NCBI RefSeq assembly: GCF_008728195.1
Contig: NZ_CP031598.1
Location: 2,728,001 to 2,792,000 of the forward strand
Length of the DNA: 64,000 nucleotides
Source: Roseovarius indicus
Lineage (GTDB): Bacteria; Pseudomonadota; Alphaproteobacteria; Rhodobacterales; Rhodobacteraceae
Direction: 5' to 3'
This document shows positions 25,198-34,854 of this stretch, in pieces. Numbering within the stretch: position 1 is the first letter of the stretch; each line of letters opens with the position of its first letter. The notes beneath the pieces were generated by a model that was not told where the DNA came from, made no database searches, and worked only from the letters and a program-made list of their open reading frames with translations. A program made the translations under genes and the position numbers.

Positions 25198-26589
25198 TCA
25201 GGCGGATTTCGGGGCGTGGGGCAGGCGGATCTCGAAGGTCGTGCCGGTCTCGTCGGTGCGGGTCAGCGCGAGATCGCCGCCATGGCCGCGCACCAGTTCC
25301 TGTGCGATCGACAGGCCAAGCCCGGTGCCGCCCTTGGTGGCCCCGCCATGGAAGGGCTGGAACAGGTGCTCGCGCGCCTTGGGCGGCAGGCCAGGGCCGG
25401 TATCGGTGACGGTGATGAGACAGGCGCCGTCCTCGTCATAGGCGGCGATTCCGATCTCGCCGGGCTTGCCGGTGTCGATGATCGCCTGCCGCGCATTGCG
25501 CACGAGGTTCGACAGCACCCGGTGCAGCTGTTCGCCATCGGCCCGCACGGTAAGGCGCGACGGCACGTCGGCCGAGAAGCTGATTCCCGACTCGCCCACC
25601 GCGAGGCGTTCGCTTTCGATGACATCGTTCACGAGGTTGTCGAGGTCGATGTCTTCCAGCTTGGGCGCCGGTTCCTCGGCCCGGCCGTAGGCGAGGGTGG
25701 ACTCGCACAGGTGCACCGCGCGGGTGATCGAGTTCACCAGCTTGGGTGCCATGCGCTTGACCTTGGGGTCGTCGCTCATCTCGATCCGGTCGGTGAAAAG
25801 CTGGGCCGAGGTCAGGATGTTGCGCAAATCGTGGCTGACCTTGGCCACCGCACCGCCAAGCTGGGCCAGCCGCTCGCGCTGTTTCAGCGCATGGGTCAGC
25901 TGGGTCTGCAGCGTCTGCAGCGCCTCTTCGGCCTCGCGCAGCTCGGTGACACCGGCGGAGGGGGCGATGATCTGGCGCGCGTCCTCGGGGGCGGCGGCAT
26001 AGGATTGCATGTGGCCCACCACCCGGCGGATGGGTTTGACCAGCAGGCCGCGCACCGCGAGGAACAGAAGCGAGGCGGTGAAGACCGAGATCACCGCGGA
26101 CAGCAGCAGGATTCGCAGGCCATAATCGATCATGGCGCTGCGCAGGGGCTCGGATTCGAGCGTGACCTCGATCAGCAGGCCGGCCATCTGCGACGGCTCG
26201 CCGATCACGCGGATCACCCGCGGCGTCGGGTCGGCCAGCGCGGCGAGCGCATCGCCGATCAGCTCGAACGGAGCCGGGTTGCGCAGGTCATAGGTGGCAT
26301 AGATCGGCGAGGGGATGGGCGAGCTCAGCACCAGCTGCCGGGCCGCATCGCGCCGCAGCACCACGTTGAAGACGCCTGCGTTGAGCAGCAGCTCCTCCTG
26401 AAGTTCGTCGGTGATATCCTCGTTCGCCAGCAGCGCCAGCGAGGCGATCTGCGCCCGCTCCAGCCGGGACATCAGGAAATCCTCGCGGAACCGGGCGACG
26501 GACGGCACGAAGATCAGGATCTCCGCCAGCATGACGAAGATCGCCGTCAGTACAAGGAAACGCCCCGATAGGGTCTTGAAAAACCGCAT
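25198..26589 (-). CDS. Membrane sensor histidine kinase
   Basis: A 463-residue kinase. Membrane helices at about 11-30 and 159-180 enclose a periplasmic sensor of about 130 residues; a HAMP-like linker and coiled coil follow. The phospho-acceptor His is at about 253 in KVSHDLRNIL. ATP-binding boxes are NLVRNARQAI (N), DTGPGLPP (G1) and KGGTGLGLSI (G2). No receiver domain and no response regulator gene is adjacent, so it is an orphan kinase. It lies 12 bases downstream of the flavoprotein gene on the same strand and is probably the last gene of the TVP38-flavoprotein-kinase operon. It is followed by tRNA-Arg on the same strand. Confidence 0.9.
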   Translation of the reverse strand: MRFFKTLSGRFLVLTAIFVMLAEILIFVPSVARFREDFLMSRLERAQIASLALLANEDITDELQEELLLNAGVFNVVLRRDAARQLVLSSPIPSPIYATYDLRNPAPFELIGDALAALADPTPRVIRVIGEPSQMAGLLIEVTLESEPLRSAMIDYGLRILLLSAVISVFTASLLFLAVRGLLVKPIRRVVGHMQSYAAAPEDARQIIAPSAGVTELREAEEALQTLQTQLTHALKQRERLAQLGGAVAKVSHDLRNILTSAQLFTDRIEMSDDPKVKRMAPKLVNSITRAVHLCESTLAYGRAEEPAPKLEDIDLDNLVNDVIESERLAVGESGISFSADVPSRLTVRADGEQLHRVLSNLVRNARQAIIDTGKPGEIGIAAYDEDGACLITVTDTGPGLPPKAREHLFQPFHGGATKGGTGLGLSIAQELVRGHGGDLALTRTDETGTTFEIRLPHAPKSA

Positions 26590-26601
26590 ATGCCGTCCGG
26601 T

Positions 26602-28029
26602 TCAGGGGAGCCAGCGCTGCACCAGCCCCACGATTTTCTTCACCAAAGGATTATCAAACAGTCGCGGAGAGAAATAGGCCCCGGCGCCAGCTTTGTTGAT
26701 CTCGCCAAGAGTGGGGTAGGGCGCGACCATCCCGGCGATCTGGCTCATTTTCAGCTTGTTGGCAATGGCAAGCGCCCAGAGGCCGATCTGCTCGCCCGCC
26801 TGCGCGCCCACGATCGACGCCCCGACCGGCCGGCCGCGCACCACCATCACCTTGAGAAAGCCCGTGGTCTTGCGCTCGGCGATGGCGCGGTCGTTGCCGG
26901 CATAGTCGACGCGGAACACCTCGAGATTGCCGCCATGGGCCTTGCGGGCCTCGGCCTCGGACAGCCCGACCTGCGCAAGCTCGGGGTCGGTATAGGTGGC
27001 GTGGGGGATATGGGTGGTCCTGGCTTTCGAGGGGATCCCGAACAGGATCGACCGGATGACGACGTTGGCGTGGTAGCTGGCCACGTGGGTGAATTGCAGC
27101 CCGCCCGCGACGTCGCCGATGGCATAGACCCGGCGGTTGGTGGTTCTCAGTGCGCTGTCGGTCTTGATGCCGCGCTTGGTGGTCTCGATACCGGCAGTGT
27201 CGAGCGCGAGACGGTCGATATTGGGCTTGCGGCCCACGGCCAGCAAAAGGTGCGAGCCCTTGAAGCTGCGGCCATCCTCGGTTTTCACCTCGATGGCGCC
27301 GGCTTTGCCGCCGATCTCCGAGGCCTGCGCGTCTTCGGCGATCTCGACGCCCTCGTCGCGCAACTGGTCAAGGACGATGGCGGCAAGCTCGGGGTCGTCC
27401 TGCCCCATGGCCTTCGCGCCTTCGATCACGGTGACCTTGCAGCCCAGCCGCACATGCGCCTGCGCCATTTCCATGCCGATCGGCCCGCCGCCGATGATCA
27501 GCAGGTGCTCGGGCTTCTCGCGCCGGTCGAAGAGGGTTTCGTTGGTGTCGTAAGGCACCGTGTCGAGCCCCGGAATGGGCGGCACCAGCGGCGAGGAGCC
27601 GGTGGCGATGACGATCCGGCGGGGCTTGATGATCGTGTCGCCGGCTTTCACCTCCCGGTCCGAGATGAACGTGCCGTAGTCCCGGATCACCGTGACGCCG
27701 AGCTTCTCGAAGCGCTCCTGGCTGTCATGGGGTTCGATCGTGGCGATGGCATGGGCCACGTGCTCCATCGCGGCGGCATAGTCGACCTTGGGGGTGACGC
27801 TGGCCACGCCGAAAGGCTCGGAATGCGCCTGTTGATAGGCCGCCTTGGCGCTGGCGATGAGGGCTTTCGAGGGGACGCAGCCGAAATTCAGGCAGTCGCC
27901 CCCCATTTCGTGGCCTTCGAGCAGAACCACTGAGGCGCCCATCTGCACGGCCCCCGACGCCATGACAAGGCCGCCGGACCCGGCGCCGATGACAAGAAGG
28001 TCGGGCGTCAAGCGCTTGGTTTCAGACAT
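26602..28029 (-). CDS. Flavin disulfide reductase (mercuric reductase/lipoamide dehydrogenase-like)
   Basis: A 475-residue FAD/NAD(P)-dependent pyridine nucleotide-disulfide oxidoreductase. The FAD motif GAGSGG is at 15-20, the redox Cys pair at 46 and 51 in GGDCLNFGCVPSKA, and the NAD(P) motif IIGGGPIGMEMA near 175. At the C-terminus, where lipoamide dehydrogenase has a His-containing HPT block, this protein reads VAPYPTLGE, so it is not a normal Lpd. It also lacks the vicinal C-terminal Cys pair of MerA. Its start overlaps the TVP38 gene by eight bases. TVP38-plus-MerA-like pairs are widespread, but the substrate is not known. Confidence 0.9.
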   Translation of the reverse strand: MSETKRLTPDLLVIGAGSGGLVMASGAVQMGASVVLLEGHEMGGDCLNFGCVPSKALIASAKAAYQQAHSEPFGVASVTPKVDYAAAMEHVAHAIATIEPHDSQERFEKLGVTVIRDYGTFISDREVKAGDTIIKPRRIVIATGSSPLVPPIPGLDTVPYDTNETLFDRREKPEHLLIIGGGPIGMEMAQAHVRLGCKVTVIEGAKAMGQDDPELAAIVLDQLRDEGVEIAEDAQASEIGGKAGAIEVKTEDGRSFKGSHLLLAVGRKPNIDRLALDTAGIETTKRGIKTDSALRTTNRRVYAIGDVAGGLQFTHVASYHANVVIRSILFGIPSKARTTHIPHATYTDPELAQVGLSEAEARKAHGGNLEVFRVDYAGNDRAIAERKTTGFLKVMVVRGRPVGASIVGAQAGEQIGLWALAIANKLKMSQIAGMVAPYPTLGEINKAGAGAYFSPRLFDNPLVKKIVGLVQRWLP

Positions 28030-28753
28030 CTTTCTTCCCTCGTATCGTTTTTATGATTATGGGCAGTGCCGCCAGAACACACAGGCCGAGGATCGGCCCG
28101 ATCACCTGCGGCTCCCACAGAAGCGAGAGATCGGGGCTTTCGCCGCGGTCGAACACCTCGCCGACCCCCACGCCGATCCATGTGAAGACCAGTGCACCGG
28201 GGATGATCCCCAGCACGGTGGTATAGACGAAATTCACGAACCGCACCCCCACCAGCGCCGGCAGCAGGTTGGCCACGAAGAACGGCACCACCGGCACGAG
28301 GCGCATCAGGAACAGCACGCTGACCTCGTTGTCGTGAAGGCCCGTCTTGATCTTCTTCAGCGTGCCTTCGGAGGTTTCGATCTTCTGCGCCAGCATCCGG
28401 CCCAGCCCCCAGCGCGCGGCGAGGAAGATGGCGACGGCGCCAAGGCTGGCGGCGGTGACGTTGAACACGGTGCCGAGCGCCAGCCCGAAGAGAAACCCGC
28501 CGGTGACCGAAGCCACCGCCGCCCCGGGCAGCGAGAAGGCGACGATTCCCACGTAGACCGCCATGAAAGCCAGCGCGAGGCCGGTGAAATTGGCGTCGCG
28601 GAACGCCAGCAGTGCCTCGCGGTGCTCGCGCAGGGTGTCGAAACTGAGCAAATCGCCCAACGTGAAATACCCGATCACCGCCGCTACCGCGATGACCGCA
28701 AGCGGAATATGACGCGAGAGGGGCCGCCGGGCCCCCTGGCTGACCTGTTCCAT
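28022..28753 (-). CDS. TVP38/TMEM64-family (SNARE-associated/VTT) membrane protein
   Basis: A 243-residue membrane protein of the VTT/DedA superfamily. Helices lie at about 18-38, 60-80 and beyond; the core signature is the segment FLFGLALGTVFNV, followed by RLVPVVPFFVANLLPALVGV (about residues 145-165), a re-entrant loop motif with the conserved Arg. Related DedA proteins are implicated in lipid carrier recycling. The start MEQVSQGARR at 28753 has AAGGAT upstream, against the long frame to 29068. First gene of the operon with the flavoprotein, which it overlaps. Confidence 0.88.
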   Translation of the reverse strand: MEQVSQGARRPLSRHIPLAVIAVAAVIGYFTLGDLLSFDTLREHREALLAFRDANFTGLALAFMAVYVGIVAFSLPGAAVASVTGGFLFGLALGTVFNVTAASLGAVAIFLAARWGLGRMLAQKIETSEGTLKKIKTGLHDNEVSVLFLMRLVPVVPFFVANLLPALVGVRFVNFVYTTVLGIIPGALVFTWIGVGVGEVFDRGESPDLSLLWEPQVIGPILGLCVLAALPIIIKTIRGKKDV

Positions 28754-29057
28754 ATCCTTGTCCGGTTTGATGTGCGTTACCCTTTTCCTGTATCCTAGAT
28801 GCGCGATGGCGGCCGCGCGCGAAAGAGGCATCACGCGGGGGTGATCCCGGGTGAGGGAAATCCGGGCGCTTCCCGTGCAAATGCCGGAAAAACCGGGTTT
28901 TTGTAACAGCCGGGCACGCAGAGTCGCGCTTTTTGTTGCAAAACCGCCCGGGCGGGTTTGACTTGGCTCCGATGCCCGACTATAGACCGGGCTTCGAAGC
29001 ATTCCCCGGGCTGCGCCGATTCCGGCTGACGGCCCCGCAAGACCGGAGACCGGAGCG
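28754..29057. other. 304-base divergent promoter region of TVP38 and rpmH
   Basis: No coding sequence is seen. It contains the strong rpmH promoter (listed separately) and, just left of it at about 28941-28959, a GC-rich near-palindrome AAACCGCCCGGGCGGGTTT that could be an operator or a boundary terminator. Confidence 0.5.
28958..28986 (+). promoter_or_regulatory. Sigma-70-type promoter of rpmH
   Basis: -35 TTGACT (28958-28963), a 17-base spacer, and -10 TATAGA (28981-28986), 72 bases before the rpmH ATG. This is the best housekeeping promoter match in the window and suits a highly expressed ribosomal gene. Confidence 0.75.
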
Positions 29058-29192
29058 ATGAAACGCACCTTTCAACCCTCGAACCTGGTTCGCAAGCGCC
29101 GGCACGGCTTCCGTGCGCGCATGGCCACCAAAGCGGGCCGCAAGATCCTGAACGCGCGCCGCGCCCGTGGCCGCAAGTCGCTGAGCGCGTAA
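29058..29192 (+). CDS. rpmH: 50S ribosomal protein L34
   Basis: A 44-residue protein, [20 protein letters not shown] followed by [20 protein letters not shown]. Length and sequence are those of L34, a basic protein in the 50S subunit. CGGAG precedes the ATG by two bases and is preceded by further purines. It starts the rpmH-rnpA-yidD unit, with 26 bases to rnpA. Confidence 0.98.
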
Positions 29193-29218
29193 GCCTCAGC
29201 CTTCAGGTTCACGAGATC

Positions 29219-29617
29219 ATGGCACCGCCGGAGGCCCCCGTCGACACAACGGGGAATTCGCCCCCGGCGGTGTCTCTTTGCGTCCAGCGTCTGCGCAAGC
29301 GGCCCGATTTCCTGGCCCTGAACCGCGCCCGTCGTCAGGGCACCGGCACCATGCTGGTGCAGGGGCGCGACCGGGGCGATGGCGATGCCACGGTGCGCGT
29401 GGGCTTCACCTGTTCCAAGAAGGTCGGCAACGCCGTGGCCCGCAACCGGGCCAAGCGGCGCCTGCGCGAGGTGGCGCGGCTTCTGCTGCCCGAGCACGGG
29501 CGGCCCGGTTGGGATTACGCGCTGATCGGGCGGGCGGAGGTGACGGCGTCGCGCGATTTCCAGGACCTGCAGCGCGATTTCCTCTATGCGCTGCGCAAGC
29601 TGCACGGGCCCGCATGA
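29219..29617 (+). CDS. rnpA: Ribonuclease P protein component
   Basis: A 132-residue basic protein that assists RNase P RNA in trimming tRNA 5' leaders. The family signature is GFTCSKKVGNAVARNRAKRR (about residues 62-81), with RLRKRPDFLAL near the N-terminus. The start used gives about 18 extra N-terminal residues (MAPPEAPVDTTGNSPP); a later GTG at about 29270 is possible. The stop overlaps the yidD start (ATGA). Confidence 0.95.
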   Translation: MAPPEAPVDTTGNSPPAVSLCVQRLRKRPDFLALNRARRQGTGTMLVQGRDRGDGDATVRVGFTCSKKVGNAVARNRAKRRLREVARLLLPEHGRPGWDYALIGRAEVTASRDFQDLQRDFLYALRKLHGPA

Positions 29618-29853
29618 GCCCGTTTGCCTATATTCTCTCTCTGCCGGTCAAGGCGTACCGGCTGGTGTTTTCCCCATGGGTGGGCTGGCATTGCCGCTAT
29701 CAGCCGACCTGCAGCGCCTATGCGTTGGAGGCCCTGGAAAAGCACGGAGCGATCAAGGGCGGCTGGCTCGCGCTGCGGCGGATTGCGCGGTGCAACCGGT
29801 GGGGCAGGTGCGGCTATGACCCGGTGCCCGAGCGGCGGAACCGAATTCTTTGA
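29614..29853 (+). CDS. yidD: Membrane protein insertion efficiency factor YidD
   Basis: A 79-residue protein with the YidD core: LPVKAYRLVFSPWVGWHCRY, QPTCSAYALEALEKHG and GRCGYDPVP, including three conserved Cys. YidD is a membrane-associated helper of YidC-dependent insertion. It overlaps rnpA by four bases. The last residues (RRNRIL) and the stop codon lie inside the first hairpin of cluster B, so its C-terminus may have been replaced by that element. yidC, usually next in Rhodobacterales, is absent; a CDF exporter on the opposite strand follows. Confidence 0.93.
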   Translation: MSPFAYILSLPVKAYRLVFSPWVGWHCRYQPTCSAYALEALEKHGAIKGGWLALRRIARCNRWGRCGYDPVPERRNRIL

Positions 29854-29963
29854 AAGAATTCGGGACGTTTTCTTTTCAAGAAAACGGCGCCGCGCCGGAC
29901 GGTTGACCATGGCACCATCCGGAAAATTGAAATTTTCCGGGCCGTTTTCTTCAAAGAAAACGG
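29841..29963. repeat. Hairpin cluster B (related to cluster A)
   Basis: At least four tight hairpins in 123 bases: 29841-29863 (arms CCGAATTCTT), 29866-29886 (CGTTTTCTT), 29919-29940 (CCGGAAAATT) and 29942-29963 (CCGTTTTCT). A weaker one lies between (CCGGA...TCCGG, 29895-29922). The CGTTTTCT/AGAAAACG arm occurs twice here and once in cluster A; GGAAAAT/ATTTTCC and GGAATT or CGAATT cores also recur. The first hairpin overlaps the yidD stop. Probably a dispersed palindromic repeat family with terminator-like properties. Confidence 0.8.
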
Positions 29964-29982
29964 GCGCGTAGATAGCTTGGCC

Positions 29983-30936
29983 TCAACCGGTGGAGGCTTT
30001 CGGTTCGGCATGGCCAATCGTCCTCGGCTCGGGACAGGCGTGCCGGGCACATTCCAGCTCCAGCGTACAATGCCCGATCCCGAACGCATCCGATAGCATC
30101 GCACGACAACGCTCCTTGATGGCGTCAGCCTGAGACCATTGCCCCTCGAGGATGATGACATGGCAGTCGAGCGCCGGTTGATGCTCCTGCATCTGCCAGA
30201 GATGCACATGATGGACATCGCTCACCCCCTCGACCTTCCGGATATGATCGATCACCGCCTCTGTCTCGATCCCCGGCGGGCTGCCCAGCATCAGAACCCG
30301 GATCACGCCGCCGATCTCGGCCAGAGAATGCCACAGGATATAAGCCGCGATCAGCAGGGTGACCGCCGGGTCGATCAGCCGCCAGTCGTAGAGCAAGATC
30401 AGCGTGCCCGCCACGATCACCGCGACGGAGCCCATCGCGTCGGCCAGGTTGTGCAGAAAGGCCGCCCGGATATTGGCGCTGTCCTTCGACATGGCATAGG
30501 TCAGCAAAGCGGTGACCGCATCGACGACAAGCGCGATGCCCGCGATGATGACGATCAGCCAGCCATCGACCGGCTGCGGGTCGAAGAAGCGGAACGCGGC
30601 CTCGTAGGCCAGGTAGAGACCGATCATGATCAGCGTGGTATAGTTGATCAGCGCCGCCACCATCTCGGCCCGGCCATAGCCGAAGGTCATCGCCGCATCC
30701 GCCGGCCGCCGTGCGATCTTGCGCGCGACGAAGGCGATGATGAGCGAGATGGCGTCGGAGAAATTGTGCAGCGCGTCGGCAATCAAGGCGAGGCTGCCGG
30801 CGAAGATACCGCCGATGACCTGCGCCAGTGTCAGGCCGAGGTTGACGGCGATGGCCCAGAAGACGCGGGCATCGCCGGCCTCGGGGTCGACATGGTGATG
30901 GTGGTGGTGGCCGTGATTGTGGTGATGACCGGACAT
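29983..30936 (-). CDS. Cation diffusion facilitator metal exporter (ZitB/CzcD type)
   Basis: A 317-residue CDF transporter. It starts with a His-rich metal-binding stretch (MSGHHHNHGHHHHHHVD). Six membrane helices follow, with the zinc-site motifs ADALHNFSD in helix 2 and HNLADAMGS in helix 5. The C-terminal cytoplasmic domain (about 215-295) carries HHVHLWQM and CHVIILEG. This layout is typical of Zn2+/Cd2+/Co2+:H+ antiporters. The C-terminal tail has two Cys (ECARHACPE) that may also bind metal. A 17-base palindrome 34 bases upstream is a candidate metal-regulator site. The flanking genes (yidD, speB) are unrelated. Confidence 0.92.
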   Translation of the reverse strand: MSGHHHNHGHHHHHHVDPEAGDARVFWAIAVNLGLTLAQVIGGIFAGSLALIADALHNFSDAISLIIAFVARKIARRPADAAMTFGYGRAEMVAALINYTTLIMIGLYLAYEAAFRFFDPQPVDGWLIVIIAGIALVVDAVTALLTYAMSKDSANIRAAFLHNLADAMGSVAVIVAGTLILLYDWRLIDPAVTLLIAAYILWHSLAEIGGVIRVLMLGSPPGIETEAVIDHIRKVEGVSDVHHVHLWQMQEHQPALDCHVIILEGQWSQADAIKERCRAMLSDAFGIGHCTLELECARHACPEPRTIGHAEPKASTG

Positions 30937-30969
30937 CGCGGACGGATCCTTTCGGCCGGAAAACTTTCA

Positions 30970-30986
30970 CACTCCCCCGGGGAGTG
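30970..30986. promoter_or_regulatory. Candidate metal-regulator operator of the CDF exporter
   Basis: CACTCCCC-C-GGGGAGTG, a perfect 8-base inverted repeat with one central base. On the minus strand it overlaps a TTGCAC hexamer, followed after 19 bases by GTTTTC. A dyad inside an over-long 19-base spacer is the layout of MerR-family (ZntR/CadR/CueR) promoters. The -10 match is poor, and no merR-type gene is adjacent. Confidence 0.4.
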
Positions 30987-31008
30987 CAATGAGCGGACGC
31001 GGGCGGGT

Positions 31009-31968
31009 CTAGCCTTGCGCCCGGGCGTGGAAGATGAAGCCAAGCAGGTTCAGCAGCACCTGCGCCGCGAGAATCGAGGTGCCGCCCGTCGGGTCATAGT
31101 CCGGCGCCACCTCGACAAGGTCGATGCCCACCACCTCGTGCCGTTGCGCCACCTGCTGCAGGATCTCCAGCACGTCGTAATAGAGAAACCCGCCATGGCT
31201 GGGCGTGCCCGTGCCCGGCGCGATCGAGGGGCAGAAGGCGTCGATATCGAGGGTGATGTAAACGCGGGCGCCCTCCGGGATGCGGTTCGCCGTCGCCTCG
31301 GGCCCCAGCTTGCGGACCTGCCGCACCGACAGGATGTCCGATCCCATGGCGCGGGCGTCTTCATAGCCTTCCTTCGCCGTGGAACTCACGTTGCGGATGC
31401 CGATCTGGGTGAGGCCGGTGACATAGGCCTTCTCGGCCGCACGGCGCATCGGGTTGCCGTGACCGAAGCGGACGCCGTGACGCTCGTCGACGAAATCGAG
31501 ATGGGCGTCGATCTGAAGGATGTGGATATCGCCCTGATCGTCGAAGGCGTTGATGCAGGGGATATTGACTGAATGATCGCCGCCGATCACCACCGGCAAA
31601 GCGCCCGCCTTGAGGATCGCCCGCACGCCCGCCTCGATATTGGCGTGGCTCTTCATCGTATCGGTATGCACGATATCGGCGTCGCCGATATCGACGATCC
31701 GCACGTCGCCGGGCAGGTAGGTCACGTCGTCCTCGTGGTCATAGGCCCCGGCATGGCCGAAGCTGAACAGCGTCGAGGCCTCGCGCACGCCCCTTGGCCC
31801 GAACCGTGCTCCCGCCCGCCATTGCGTGCCGAAATCGAAGGGCGCGCCGAGAATGGCGGCATCGGCCTCGATCGCCGTCCAATCGGCCACGTAGGGCCGC
31901 TTGCCGAAGGTGGAAATCCCCACGAAGGGCAGGTCGAGCCGCCCCGCCTCGTAACCGTGTGTCGTCAT
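31009..31968 (-). CDS. speB: Agmatinase-family ureohydrolase
   Basis: A 319-residue Mn2+ enzyme of the arginase/agmatinase family; agmatinase hydrolyses agmatine to putrescine and urea. Metal-binding motifs: GGDHSV (about residues 137-142), DAHLDFVD (about 161-168) and LDIDAF...PGTGTPSHGG (about 245-263). In the third motif the usual DIDxxDP reads DIDAFCPS, so the Asp-Pro is replaced, although both metal-ligand Asp residues remain. Guanidinobutyrase, guanidinopropionase or guanidinase are real alternatives, because these share all motifs. ATG 31968 has GGGGAC upstream. It is divergent from guaB and 72 bases from the CDF start on the same strand. Confidence 0.85.
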   Translation of the reverse strand: MTTHGYEAGRLDLPFVGISTFGKRPYVADWTAIEADAAILGAPFDFGTQWRAGARFGPRGVREASTLFSFGHAGAYDHEDDVTYLPGDVRIVDIGDADIVHTDTMKSHANIEAGVRAILKAGALPVVIGGDHSVNIPCINAFDDQGDIHILQIDAHLDFVDERHGVRFGHGNPMRRAAEKAYVTGLTQIGIRNVSSTAKEGYEDARAMGSDILSVRQVRKLGPEATANRIPEGARVYITLDIDAFCPSIAPGTGTPSHGGFLYYDVLEILQQVAQRHEVVGIDLVEVAPDYDPTGGTSILAAQVLLNLLGFIFHARAQG

Positions 31969-32117
31969 GTTGCTGTCCCCGTGAACGTGGCGTGTCCGGT
32001 CAGGGTGGCGGCAAATCCGGCCCCCGGCAAGGGCGGACGGCACGGCGCCCGCTGCAACCCGGCCTTGTCCCGGCGCCGACGAATTGGCCTTTCACCTTCC
32101 AGCGATCCATGCAATAG

Positions 32118-33602
<1,485 letters not shown>

Positions 33603-33647
33603 ACACATATTTTCCAAAGTGTTGTGCGACGTTTCTAAGGTAACGAT

Positions 33648-34817
33648 ATGACCCCCGGCGCCCGCGTTGCGGCGGCAATCGAGATTCTCGACCAGGTGCT
33701 TGACGGCCAGCCCGCCGAGCAAAGCCTGACGCGATGGGCGCGCGGCGCACGCTATGCCGGCTCCAAGGATAGGGCCGCCGTGCGCGACCACGTCTTCCAG
33801 GCGCTGCGCTGCCTGCGGTCATTCGCTTGTCTCGGTGGCGCCCGCACCGGGCGGGGGCTGATGATCGGCGCGCTGAGGGACGAGGGTGCAGACCCGGATA
33901 CGGTGTTCACCGGCGAAGGACATGCCCCGACGCCCCTGAGCGACGCGGAACGCACCGCCGGATCGGCGCCGGAGTCGGAGGGCGACCGGCTCGACCTGCC
34001 TGACTGGCTGGTCACGGCCTTCGGCGCGTCGCTGGGCGAAGCGGCGGAGCCGGCTGCCCTGGCGCTCCGGGCCCGGGCCCCGATCACGCTCCGGGTCAAT
34101 CAAAGCCTGAAGAACAGGTCACAAGCTATTGCAATGCTTTCAGAAGATGGCATACAGGCAACTCCCCTCGACATTGCCAGCACGGCCCTGATCGTGCATG
34201 ACGGCGCCCGCCGGATCAACGGCTCCACGGCCTATCGCGACGGGTTTGTCGAGTTGCAGGACGGCAGCAGCCAGGCCGCGATGGAGGCGCTGGACATGCC
34301 GGACGGTGCCAGGGTGCTCGACTACTGCGCGGGTGGCGGCGGCAAGATCCTCGCCCTCGCGGCCCGGCAATCCGGCACGTGGTTTGCCCACGACGCCGAC
34401 CCCCGGCGGATGAAGGATCTGCCTGCCCGGGCCGAAAGGGCAGGCTGCACCGTCAGTTGCCTTTCCACCCCGGATACCGTGGCGCAGGCGCCCTATCATC
34501 TCGTTCTGTGCGATGTGCCCTGTTCCGGCAGCGGTACATGGCGGCGCGCGCCAGAAGCCAAGTGGCGCCTGACGCCCGAGCGGCTCGCGGAACTGACGGG
34601 CCTTCAGGCCGCAATCCTGTCGGAGGCCGCGACGCTGGTACGTCCGGGCGGTGTTCTGGCCTATACGACCTGCTCCGTCCTGGCCTGCGAGAATGCGGAC
34701 GTGATCGCGGAATTCCTTTCGAATTCAGAATGCTGGACACTGGAGTTCGACCGCTCATGGCCGATTTCCGATGACGGTGACGGCTTCTATCTGGCCCATC
34801 TTCGCAAGCCCGCGTGA
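33648..34817 (+). CDS. RsmB/NOP-family rRNA cytosine-C5 methyltransferase
   Basis: A 389-residue SAM-dependent RNA methyltransferase. The N-terminal region (1-130) is a NusB-like or PUA-less extension. The catalytic domain shows LDYCAGGGGKILALAA (SAM-binding, about 224-239), DVPCSGSGTWRR (motif IV Cys, about 288-299) and YTTCSVLACENADVI (motif VI, about 341-355). The two Cys are the nucleophile and releasing residues of m5C enzymes. RsmB modifies C967 of 16S rRNA in E. coli; the specific site here is not proven. AAGG precedes the ATG. It lies between guaB and cckA on the same strand. Confidence 0.85.
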   Translation: MTPGARVAAAIEILDQVLDGQPAEQSLTRWARGARYAGSKDRAAVRDHVFQALRCLRSFACLGGARTGRGLMIGALRDEGADPDTVFTGEGHAPTPLSDAERTAGSAPESEGDRLDLPDWLVTAFGASLGEAAEPAALALRARAPITLRVNQSLKNRSQAIAMLSEDGIQATPLDIASTALIVHDGARRINGSTAYRDGFVELQDGSSQAAMEALDMPDGARVLDYCAGGGGKILALAARQSGTWFAHDADPRRMKDLPARAERAGCTVSCLSTPDTVAQAPYHLVLCDVPCSGSGTWRRAPEAKWRLTPERLAELTGLQAAILSEAATLVRPGGVLAYTTCSVLACENADVIAEFLSNSECWTLEFDRSWPISDDGDGFYLAHLRKPA

Positions 34818-34854
34818 CAGGTGGCGCAACCTTGACGTGTGAGCCGCTCTGTCG

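Noticed and set aside
28941..28959. GC-rich near-palindrome as a separate terminator
   Set aside because: It lacks a T run on either side and abuts the -35 element of rpmH; its role is undecided, so it is only mentioned with the spacer.
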